From positions 62,001-126,000 of the forward strand of contig JAFQCK010000015.1 in assembly GCA_017416465.1 (NCBI GenBank): 64,000 nucleotides of DNA, in the 5' to 3' direction. Below, in pieces: positions 53,696-62,128 of the stretch (positions are counted from its first letter, which is position 1; every line of letters starts with the position of its first letter). This DNA comes from Lachnospiraceae bacterium (GTDB taxonomy: Bacteria > Bacillota > Clostridia > Lachnospirales > Lachnospiraceae). A program made the position numbers and the translations under genes. The notes beneath the pieces were generated by a model. That model searched no databases and had not been told where the DNA came from. It worked only from the letters and a program-made list of their open reading frames with translations.

Positions 53696-56600
53696 ATGAA
53701 AGCAAGAAAAAAGTTTTTTATGTTAGGTAAAAAAACTTTAGCTACAGTTTTGGCAATGACTACAGTTGCTGTAGGTGCGTTTAGCGGAATGACATTCGCA
53801 CAAAAAGAAACAGAAGTAACTGTTCAGGCTTCAAGCTCAATTTTGTCTAATGAAGACAGAGGCGTAATTTATGCTAATTCGCGTACGGATTTCCGAGATG
53901 AGACAATTTATTTTGTAATTACTACAAGATTCTTTGACGGAGATTCAAGTAACAACACTAAAACATCAGAGGATACAAAAGCACAGAACCCTGATAGTGA
54001 CCCATCATGGAGAGGTGATTTTGCGGGACTTATTGAAAAGCTTGATTATATCAAGGCTTTAGGTTTTACAGCTATTTGGATTACACCGGTAGTTGAGAAT
54101 GATTCAGGATATGATTACCATGGTTATCATGCATATAATTTTAGTGCAGTTGATACAAGATATGAATCTAATGGTATTACATATCAGGATTTAATTAATG
54201 CAGTTCATGAAAAGGGAATGAAGATAATTCAGGACGTGGTTTTGAATCATACATGTAACTGGGGTGAAGAAAATCTTCTTCAGATTACAAGTGATGTATA
54301 TTCTACAAGAAATCAGGTAGTTATGAATGGTACAGGTGACCCTGATAATATTTATCATCACAATGGTTTCTGTGGCGGTGGTGACTGGGATAACTACGAA
54401 GCACAGAGAAAGACAATCGCAGATGACTGTTTCGACTTAGAGACGGAGAATCCAACTGTTTACAATTATCTTGTAGATTGTTATACAGATTATATCGAAA
54501 TGGGTGTAGACGGTTTCCGTATTGATACAGTTAAGCATATTTCAAGACTTACATTTAACACAGTATTCCTTCCTGCATTTAAAAAAGCAGGTGGAGATGA
54601 TTTCTACATGTTTGGCGAGGTTTGTACAAAGGGACATGATGTATGGTATCGTGGAGCACCACCTATCTCAACATGTTTCTATACATGGGCAGATTCCTCA
54701 ACATGGACTTCAAAATGGAGTACAGATACTGCATCTAACGAAGCATTAGTAGAAGCTCATTACAATGCTAATATGGATTGTGGTAGTCAGCCAACAAGTG
54801 ATAATGCTTTCCTTAAAGGAAATGAGTATCATACACCTGACTATAGTCAGAAATCAGGAATGGACGTTATTGACTTCCAGATGCATTGGAGTTTCAATGA
54901 TGCAAACAGTGCATTTAATACAGCAAAAGGTGAAGACCAGTATTTTAATGATTCAACATGGAACGTTGTATATGTAGATTCGCATGACTATGCTCCGGAT
55001 CAGTGTCAGACACAGAGATATACAGGTGGTACAACTAAGTGGGCAGAAAATCTTTCACTTATGTTTACTTTTAGAGGAATTCCTTGTCTCTACTATGGTA
55101 GTGAAATTGAGTTCCAGGCAGGAAAACCTATTGACGTAGGTCCTAACTCGCCATTATCACAGACAGGTAGAGCATACTTTGGTGACCATATAGAAGGAAC
55201 TGTAGAAGCAACAGGATTTACAGTATTTGATAACCTAAGTGGTGAAGTAGAGAATACTCTTGATTCTACACTTTCACAGCATATTATGAGACTTAACAGA
55301 ATTCGTCAGGCAATACCTGCTCTTAGAAAAGGTCAGTATTCAACAGACGGATGTAACGGAAATATCGCATTCAAGAGAAGATATACAGATGCTACAACAG
55401 ACAGTTTTGCTTTAGTAGCAATCTCAGGTGGTGCTACATTCTCAGGTATTCCGAATGGAAAATATGTGGATGCAGTAACAGGTGATGTTCAGAATGTAAC
55501 AAATGGAACACTTACAGCTTCTGTATCAGGACAGGCGAATATGAAAGTATATGTTCTTGATACAGCTAAAACACCGGCTCCGGGAAGAGTAATTCCAAAT
55601 GGTGATTACCTTACAGATGGTGGTTCAGCAACTTTAATTAAGAATGAAAGAGTTGATGATAATACTGTTAAACCAACAAGCATAACAGTAAGTCCTACAT
55701 CAGTTTCTGTTTTAGAAGGAAATACAACTACAGTAACAGCAACAGTTTTACCAACAGATGCGTCAAACAAAAAAGTAACATGGACATCAAGTAATGATTC
55801 TGTTGCAACAGTTTCAGGTGGAACAATTACAGGTGTTTCAGTAGGTACAGCAACGATTACAGCGAAGACAAGTAATGGATTGACAGCAACAGTTTCAGTA
55901 ACAGTAAAAGAAAATCCTAATATAGTTAAGCCAACAGGTGTAACAGTAAGTCCTACAACACTTACATTAACAGAAGGAGATGCCAGCAAAGTAACAGCAA
56001 CAGTTGCACCTTCAAATGCAACAAATAAGACAGTTACATGGACATCGGCTGATACATCAGTAGCAACAGTAGATAGTACAGGTCTTGTAACCGCTGTAGG
56101 AGAAGGTTCGACAACAATTACAGCAAAAACAAGTAATGGATTGACAGCAACAGTTTCAGTAACAGTTGAGGGTAAAACGTTTACTACCTTAGAAAATGGT
56201 GTATATTTTGAAAAACCATCAAGTTGGGGCTCAGACGTATATGTATATATGTGGAAAAAGAGCAATAGCGAAAAGTTAACGGGTGAATGGCCTGGTACAA
56301 AGATTCAAAACTTAGAAGACAATATCTATGGATTCTCATGTAATGTAGATACATCAGATGCGATGATTATATTTAATGCAGGTTTGAATCAGCCTCAGAC
56401 AGATGACCTTACATTCGAAGGCTTAGGGCTTTATGATACCTCAGGATGGGTAAAAGAGATAACAGAAAAAGGTAAAGTTTCAATTCAATATGTAGATGAA
56501 GATGGAAATGTTCTATCTACAAAGTCAATGTCAGGAGATGTAGGTGCATCTTATTCTACAGTAGCAATTACAATTGACGGATATAAATTAAAAACAACAC

Positions 56601-57730
56601 CATCTAATGCAAATGGTACATATACTGCAGGAACAACAACAGTAACTTATGTATATGAAAAAGAGATAATTGATGACATTTTAAATGGATGGAATGAGAT
56701 TAATGGTAAGTGGTATTATTATGAAGCTGGTGTAATGCAGACATCTAAGTGGATAGATAATAGATATTATGTGAAAGCAGATGGTTCAAGAGCTGAATCT
56801 GAATTTGTATCAAATGGTAATTACTATATTGGTTCAGATGGTGTATGGGTAACAGGTTCCAAATGGTTACAGGTAAGTGGAAAATACTACTACTTAAAAT
56901 CGGGTACAGTTCAGAAATCAAAATGGGTAAAAGTAGGAACAAAATACTATTACTTCGATGCGTCAGGTGTAATGCAGTCTTCTAAGTGGATTGGTAATTA
57001 TTATGTAAAAGCAGATGGTTCAATGGCGGTATCAGAATTTGTTGGAAGTTATTATGTGGATGCAAATGGCGCATGGGTAACAGGAACAAAATGGGTACAG
57101 TCAAATAATAATTATTATTACCTTGTATCAGGTGTTGCTCAGAAGAACAAATGGGTAAAAGTAGGAACAAAATACTATTACTTTAATGCATCAGGAGTAA
57201 TGCAGGCAAATAAATGGATTTCTAACAAATATTATGTAAAAGCTGACGGCTCAATGGCAGCAAATGAATTTGTAGGAAATTACTATGTAGATGCAAGCGG
57301 TGCATGGGTAACAGGAACAAAATGGGTACAGACAGACGGTAAGTACTACTATCTTGTAAAAGGTGTTGCTCAGAAAGCTAAATGGGTGAAAGTAGGTTCG
57401 TACTACTTTTATTTCGATGCATCAGGAGTAATGCAGGCAAATAAATGGATTAGTAATAAGTATTATGTAAAATCTAACGGTGCTATGGCAGCAAATGAAT
57501 TTGTATGTGACGGTAAATACTACGTAGACGCAAATGGTGTTTGGGTAACTACAACAGGATGGAAAAAGGTAGGAGATAAATGGTACTACTTAGTAAAAGG
57601 TGTAGTTCAGATGAATAAGTGGATTAATAATGTTTACTATGTAAAAGCAGATGGCTCAATGGCAGTAAACGAATGGATTGGTGGAAAATATTATTTTGAT
57701 TCTGACGGAAAATGGGTACAGGATAAATAA
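53696..57730 (+). CDS. exported multimodular GH13 amylase with wall-binding repeats (amylase 2)
   Basis: A 1344-residue exported GH13 enzyme. After a signal peptide (to about residue 35-45) the catalytic domain shows FTAIWITPVVEN, VVLNHT, nucleophile D277 in DGFRIDTVKH, acid/base E308 in FGEVC and D431 in VDSHDYAPD. Next are two bacterial Ig-like group 2 domains (about 658-740 and 742-828), CBM26 (833-920, GEWPGTKI), a MucBP-like domain (926-990) and a wall-binding repeat array (998-1344). It is closely related to amylase 3 and clearly different from amylase 1. The likely substrate is starch or malto-oligosaccharides; exact product pattern unknown. AAAGGAATG precedes the ATG. Confidence 0.9.
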   Translation: MKARKKFFMLGKKTLATVLAMTTVAVGAFSGMTFAQKETEVTVQASSSILSNEDRGVIYANSRTDFRDETIYFVITTRFFDGDSSNNTKTSEDTKAQNPDSDPSWRGDFAGLIEKLDYIKALGFTAIWITPVVENDSGYDYHGYHAYNFSAVDTRYESNGITYQDLINAVHEKGMKIIQDVVLNHTCNWGEENLLQITSDVYSTRNQVVMNGTGDPDNIYHHNGFCGGGDWDNYEAQRKTIADDCFDLETENPTVYNYLVDCYTDYIEMGVDGFRIDTVKHISRLTFNTVFLPAFKKAGGDDFYMFGEVCTKGHDVWYRGAPPISTCFYTWADSSTWTSKWSTDTASNEALVEAHYNANMDCGSQPTSDNAFLKGNEYHTPDYSQKSGMDVIDFQMHWSFNDANSAFNTAKGEDQYFNDSTWNVVYVDSHDYAPDQCQTQRYTGGTTKWAENLSLMFTFRGIPCLYYGSEIEFQAGKPIDVGPNSPLSQTGRAYFGDHIEGTVEATGFTVFDNLSGEVENTLDSTLSQHIMRLNRIRQAIPALRKGQYSTDGCNGNIAFKRRYTDATTDSFALVAISGGATFSGIPNGKYVDAVTGDVQNVTNGTLTASVSGQANMKVYVLDTAKTPAPGRVIPNGDYLTDGGSATLIKNERVDDNTVKPTSITVSPTSVSVLEGNTTTVTATVLPTDASNKKVTWTSSNDSVATVSGGTITGVSVGTATITAKTSNGLTATVSVTVKENPNIVKPTGVTVSPTTLTLTEGDASKVTATVAPSNATNKTVTWTSADTSVATVDSTGLVTAVGEGSTTITAKTSNGLTATVSVTVEGKTFTTLENGVYFEKPSSWGSDVYVYMWKKSNSEKLTGEWPGTKIQNLEDNIYGFSCNVDTSDAMIIFNAGLNQPQTDDLTFEGLGLYDTSGWVKEITEKGKVSIQYVDEDGNVLSTKSMSGDVGASYSTVAITIDGYKLKTTPSNANGTYTAGTTTVTYVYEKEIIDDILNGWNEINGKWYYYEAGVMQTSKWIDNRYYVKADGSRAESEFVSNGNYYIGSDGVWVTGSKWLQVSGKYYYLKSGTVQKSKWVKVGTKYYYFDASGVMQSSKWIGNYYVKADGSMAVSEFVGSYYVDANGAWVTGTKWVQSNNNYYYLVSGVAQKNKWVKVGTKYYYFNASGVMQANKWISNKYYVKADGSMAANEFVGNYYVDASGAWVTGTKWVQTDGKYYYLVKGVAQKAKWVKVGSYYFYFDASGVMQANKWISNKYYVKSNGAMAANEFVCDGKYYVDANGVWVTTTGWKKVGDKWYYLVKGVVQMNKWINNVYYVKADGSMAVNEWIGGKYYFDSDGKWVQDK
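56687..57727 (+). repeat. cell-wall-binding repeat array of amylase 2
   Basis: Trp/Tyr-rich tandem units like those of amylases 1 and 3. One stretch of about 105 bases (near 57150) is almost identical in DNA to part of amylase 1 (near 53002), suggesting recombination or gene conversion. Confidence 0.88.
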
Positions 57731-57756
57731 TATTAGAACTACATAGGTAAAAATGT

Positions 57757-57809
57757 AAAAGGGGTTGTTAATAATATTAAATAATAATATTTGCAAACAG
57801 CCTCTTTTT
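57757..57809 (+). terminator. hairpin terminator between amylases 2 and 3
   Basis: A 13-bp stem (57757-57769 with 57796-57808, two G-T pairs) ends in a T run, 27 bases after the amylase 2 stop. It overlaps the N-terminal extension of the amylase 3 ORF, which supports the later start at 57890. Confidence 0.75.
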
Positions 57810-57889
57810 ATGTTATAGTCAAATGGGTGTTAAGCATAAACAAATTTATTGATTACGCTAATCAACAAAAAAGAAAAGGAGAAGGAAAA

Positions 57890-60800
57890 ATGAAGAAAAA
57901 CAGAGTTTTGCGTACTGCAAAGAAATGTTTAGCTCTCACACTTGCCACATTTACGATGGTAGTAGGAGCAATGGGTGGGATGACATTTTCTAATGTTACA
58001 AAAGAAGTTGAAGCAGAAGCAGCAACTTCAGTTCTTTCAGGTGAAGACAGAAATGTAATCTTTGCTAATAGTAGAACAGACTTTAGAGATGAATCAATCT
58101 ACTTTGTAATGGTCACAAGATATTACAATGGTGATGAGAGTAATGACGTACAGTGCTGGGATGGAACACAGTATAATTTGAATGACCCGGCATGGAGAGG
58201 TGATTTTAAGGGATTAATTGAGAAACTTGATTATATCAAGGCATTAGGATTTACTGCAATCTGGATTACACCGGTTGTAGAAAACTGTAGTGGTTATGAT
58301 TATCATGGCTACCATGCAAAAGACTTTACTGAAGTTGATGAAAGATATGAATCAGATGACTGTACATATCAGGATTTAATTGATGCAGTTCATGCTAAAG
58401 ATATGAAGATTATTCAGGACGTAGTTTATAATCATACAGGTAACTTTGGTGAAGATAATTTAATGCCAATGTTTGATAAGGTAGGAGATTTAAGTTCGCC
58501 GGATTGCTTGCAGCTTTCAGAAGGAACAGAACTTCCTTCAAACTATTTTGATTTATTACCGGCAGCTCAGTATCAGGCAAGACTTGCTCTTATGAAAAAT
58601 ACTGATGGTGTAAATCATGATGTTAATAATTTATATCATCACTATGGAAACTTTAACTGGGATGATTATACATGTCAGATTGCACAGATTGCAGGTGACT
58701 GTGTAGATTTAAATACAGAGAATCCATTAGTATATAATTATTTAGTAGATGCTTATACTAAATATATTGATATGGGTGTAGATGGTTTCCGTGTGGATAC
58801 AGTTAGACATATCAGTCGTTTAACACTTAACAAAGTATTTAATCAGGCTTTTAAAGAGGCTGGAAAGAAAAATGGAAAAGACTTCTTCATGTTCGGTGAA
58901 GTTTGTACAAGAGATAATGGAAATTATTGGTACCGACAGTCTCCATCAATGTCAACACCTTTCTATACATGGAAAGAGTCAGTTGATTATCCATGGAGTG
59001 ATACAGATTGGGAAGTAAACTATGACTCTGCTATTCAATGTACACTTGATAATGCGGATGCAAGTACAATCGCTAACCAACCAACAAGTACTAATGCACA
59101 CCTCAATGGTAATGAATATCACACTCCTGATTACAGTGAGTTCTCAGGATTAAATGTTATTGACTTCCCAATGCATTGGTCATTTAAGACAGCAGAAAAT
59201 GCATTTAATGTAGCTAAAAATGGTGATAAATACTATAATGATGCTACATGGAATGTAACATATGTAGATTCACATGACTATGCTCCTGATGGTGCTCCTG
59301 AAGGAGAAAGATTTAATCAGGATCAGAGTGTATGGGCTGAAAACCTTTCTTTAATGTTCACATTTAGAGGAATTCCATGTATTTACTATGGTTCTGAAAC
59401 AGAATTCCAGAAAGGTGCTGTAATTGATAAAGGTCCAAACATCGCACTTGCAGAAACAGGTCGTGCATATTATGGTGATAATATTGAAGGAACAATTACT
59501 GCAGTTGATTTTGGTGAATATGGTAATGTAAGCGGAGCTGTTGGAGAAACACTTAAACATCAGTTATCTCAGCACATTCAGAGACTTAACAGACTTCGTC
59601 AGGCAATTCCTGCACTTAGAAAAGGTCAGTACTCTACAGAAGGTGTATCAGGAAATCTTGCATTCAAGAGACGTTATACAGATGCTAATACAGATAGCTT
59701 TGTATGTGTATCTATCTCAGGAAATGCTACATTTACAGGTATTCCAAATGGAACATATGTAGATGCAGTAACAGGTGATACTAAGACAGTAACAAATGGT
59801 ACACTTTCAGTTTCAGTTTCAGGAAAAGGTAACTTAAAAGCGTATGTATTAAATACAACAAAGACACCTGCTCCTGGTAGAGTAATTACAAATGGTCTTT
59901 ACTTAACAGATGGTGGTGCAATTCAGGATATCGAGCCAATCGAAATTGAAGAAGTAGCAGTAACAGGTATTTCATTAGATAAATCTTCAGTATCTGTATT
60001 AGAAGGAGAAAATATTAAAGTAACAGCTACAATTACACCATCAGATGCAACATATAAAACAATAAAATGGACATCAAGTAATACATCAGTTGCTACAGTT
60101 GCAGGCGGAAATATTACAGGTATAGCTCCTGGAACCGCAACAATTACGGCGACTACAAAAAATGGTAAGACAGCAACTGTTAAAGTGACAGTTTCTACTA
60201 ATCCAAATATTATTAAGCCAATGGGTGTAAGTTTAAGCCCTTCAACATTAACTATTACAGTAGGAAATACAGGTAAGCTTACAGCAACAGTATCACCTGA
60301 AAATACAACAGATAAATCACTTACATGGACATCAAGTGATACATCAGTTGCTACAGTAAATAAGAGTGGTGTTGTAACAGCAGTTGCAGAAGGAACAGCA
60401 ACAATAACCGCAACAACATTCAATGGATATAAGGCAACAGCAACGGTAACAGTAGAACCTAAAGAAGTTCCAACCTTAGAAAATGGTGTATACTTTGAAA
60501 AACCTTCAGGTTGGGGCGACACAATTAATGTATATATGTGGTCTGATAGTACAGGTCAAAAATATATGGGTGCATGGCCTGGAACAGCGATTGAAAACTT
60601 AGGAGATAATCTTTACGGATTCTCATATAAGTCAGATGTTAGCGATATGAAGATTATCTTTAATGATGGTAGTAATCAGACAGCAAATTTAGAATTTGTT
60701 AATAATGGTTATTATAATCAGAGTGGTTTGGTATATGTAGTCGACACAACTGATAGTGGAAAAGTAATTGTAAAATATGTTGATGAATCAGGAAATGTTC

Positions 60801-61861
60801 TTTCAAGTAAAACACTTAGTGGTACAGTAGGTTCAGCATATACTACAGAGGCGATTACAATTGATGGATATACATTAAAGACTAGTCCTTCAAATGCGAC
60901 AGGAACATATACATCATCAAGTATTACAGTAACATATGTATACAAAAAAATTAAAATTGACGACGGCGGAGACGAAACACAAAATCAAGGTTGGGTACAG
61001 CAGAATGGTAAGTGGTATTATTATGATAACAGTGGTGTAATGCAGACATCTAAGTGGATTGATAATAAATACTATGTAAAGGCTGACGGTTCAATGGCTG
61101 TATCAGAATTTGTAGGAAATTATTATCTGGATGAAAATGGTGTATGGGTAACAGGCTCTAAGTGGCTAAACCTTAATGGAACATATTACTACATTAAATC
61201 AGGAATTGTACAGAAGTCAAAATGGGTAAAAGTAGGTTCGTATTATTATTACTTTAATGCGAGTGGTGTAATGCAGGCAAATAAGTGGATAAATAATACA
61301 TACTATGTAAAATCTAATGGTGTTATGGCAACATCTGAGTTTGTAGGCAATTACTACGTAGACGAAAATGGTGTATGGATAACAGGAACAAAATGGGTTA
61401 AGGTAGGAAGTGACTACTATTATCTCGTAAAAGGTGTTGCTCAAAAATCGAAATGGTTAAAAGTAGGTTCATATTACTATTACTTTAATGCAAACGGAGT
61501 AATGCAGGCAAACAAATGGATTAATAATAAATATTATGTAAAATCCAGTGGTGCGATGGCAGTAAATGAATTTGTAGGAAATTACTACGTGGATGCAAAT
61601 GGTGCATGGGTAACAGGTTCGCAATGGTTAAAAGTAAATGACGAATGGTATTACATAAAATCAGGAATTGTACAGAAATCAAAATGGGTAAAAGTAGGTT
61701 CATACTATTATTACTTTGATGCATCAGGCGTAATGCAGACTTCTAAATGGATTAATGGTACTTACTACGTAAAAGCTAATGGTGCAATGGCAGTATCAGA
61801 GTGGGTAGATGGTGGAAAGTATTATGTAGATGCAAACGGAAAATGGGTTAAAAATCCATAA
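57890..61861 (+). CDS. exported multimodular GH13 amylase with wall-binding repeats (amylase 3)
   Basis: A 1323-residue exported GH13 enzyme, a tandem paralogue of amylase 2. The ORF reaches 57791, but AAAGGAGAAGG lies just before ATG 57890 (MKKNRVLRTAKK), followed by a normal signal peptide. Catalytic residues are D303 in DGFRVDTVRH, E337 in FGEVC and D463 in VDSHDYAPD. A longer loop (around residues 190-260) distinguishes it from amylase 2. It then has two Ig-like group 2 domains (about 690-772 and 774-860), CBM26 (864-948), MucBP-like (958-1022) and wall-binding repeats (1034-1323). A strong terminator follows. Confidence 0.9.
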   Translation: MKKNRVLRTAKKCLALTLATFTMVVGAMGGMTFSNVTKEVEAEAATSVLSGEDRNVIFANSRTDFRDESIYFVMVTRYYNGDESNDVQCWDGTQYNLNDPAWRGDFKGLIEKLDYIKALGFTAIWITPVVENCSGYDYHGYHAKDFTEVDERYESDDCTYQDLIDAVHAKDMKIIQDVVYNHTGNFGEDNLMPMFDKVGDLSSPDCLQLSEGTELPSNYFDLLPAAQYQARLALMKNTDGVNHDVNNLYHHYGNFNWDDYTCQIAQIAGDCVDLNTENPLVYNYLVDAYTKYIDMGVDGFRVDTVRHISRLTLNKVFNQAFKEAGKKNGKDFFMFGEVCTRDNGNYWYRQSPSMSTPFYTWKESVDYPWSDTDWEVNYDSAIQCTLDNADASTIANQPTSTNAHLNGNEYHTPDYSEFSGLNVIDFPMHWSFKTAENAFNVAKNGDKYYNDATWNVTYVDSHDYAPDGAPEGERFNQDQSVWAENLSLMFTFRGIPCIYYGSETEFQKGAVIDKGPNIALAETGRAYYGDNIEGTITAVDFGEYGNVSGAVGETLKHQLSQHIQRLNRLRQAIPALRKGQYSTEGVSGNLAFKRRYTDANTDSFVCVSISGNATFTGIPNGTYVDAVTGDTKTVTNGTLSVSVSGKGNLKAYVLNTTKTPAPGRVITNGLYLTDGGAIQDIEPIEIEEVAVTGISLDKSSVSVLEGENIKVTATITPSDATYKTIKWTSSNTSVATVAGGNITGIAPGTATITATTKNGKTATVKVTVSTNPNIIKPMGVSLSPSTLTITVGNTGKLTATVSPENTTDKSLTWTSSDTSVATVNKSGVVTAVAEGTATITATTFNGYKATATVTVEPKEVPTLENGVYFEKPSGWGDTINVYMWSDSTGQKYMGAWPGTAIENLGDNLYGFSYKSDVSDMKIIFNDGSNQTANLEFVNNGYYNQSGLVYVVDTTDSGKVIVKYVDESGNVLSSKTLSGTVGSAYTTEAITIDGYTLKTSPSNATGTYTSSSITVTYVYKKIKIDDGGDETQNQGWVQQNGKWYYYDNSGVMQTSKWIDNKYYVKADGSMAVSEFVGNYYLDENGVWVTGSKWLNLNGTYYYIKSGIVQKSKWVKVGSYYYYFNASGVMQANKWINNTYYVKSNGVMATSEFVGNYYVDENGVWITGTKWVKVGSDYYYLVKGVAQKSKWLKVGSYYYYFNANGVMQANKWINNKYYVKSSGAMAVNEFVGNYYVDANGAWVTGSQWLKVNDEWYYIKSGIVQKSKWVKVGSYYYYFDASGVMQTSKWINGTYYVKANGAMAVSEWVDGGKYYVDANGKWVKNP
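60989..61858 (+). repeat. cell-wall-binding repeat array of amylase 3
   Basis: Trp/Tyr/Gly-rich tandem units of about 20 residues (WVKVGSYYYYFNASGVMQ and similar). They serve the same inferred wall-attachment role as in amylases 1 and 2. Confidence 0.88.
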
Positions 61862-61907
61862 TATACTTATTTATCTATAATTAATACAAAAGATAAAAAT
61901 TAATATT

Positions 61908-61957
61908 AAAGACTTTCGTAAGTTGGAATTTGTATCCAACTTATGGAAGTCTTTTTT
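61908..61957 (+). terminator. strong terminator after amylase 3
   Basis: A long stem (about 20 bp with a few mismatches; AAAGACTTTCGTAAGTTGGA from 61908 with its partner ending in AAGTCTTT) is followed by T7. Confidence 0.9.
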
Positions 61958-62008
61958 TAAATATATTTATTTTATTTACATAAATTTTGTGGAAAATGCT
62001 ATAATTTA

Positions 62009-62038
62009 TTGAATCTAAAATACAAACTATGGTATAAT
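62009..62038 (+). promoter_or_regulatory. promoter of the CBM25 protease gene
   Basis: TTGAAT (62009-62014) and a perfect TATAAT (62033-62038) with 18-base spacing, about 90 bases before ATG 62129. A second possible pair (TTTACA 61975, TATAAT 62000, 19-base spacer) lies just upstream. Confidence 0.6.
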
Positions 62039-62128
62039 ATTACAAATATTGTCGATATATGAATTATAATAATGGGGAAAAGTGTACAAAATATTTATTA
62101 ATTTATAAATTTAAGGAGAATGAACTCT

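Noticed and set aside
55606-56265. 219-residue minus-strand ORF inside amylase 2 (and a similar 199-residue one in amylase 3)
   Set aside because: Both are Val/Thr-rich antisense readings of the Ig-like domains; their presence in the same place in two paralogues reflects the repeated coding sequence.
57791-57889. N-terminal extension of amylase 3
   Set aside because: It overlaps the terminator hairpin at 57757-57809 and lacks a signal peptide at its start; a ribosome site precedes ATG 57890 and gives a normal signal peptide.
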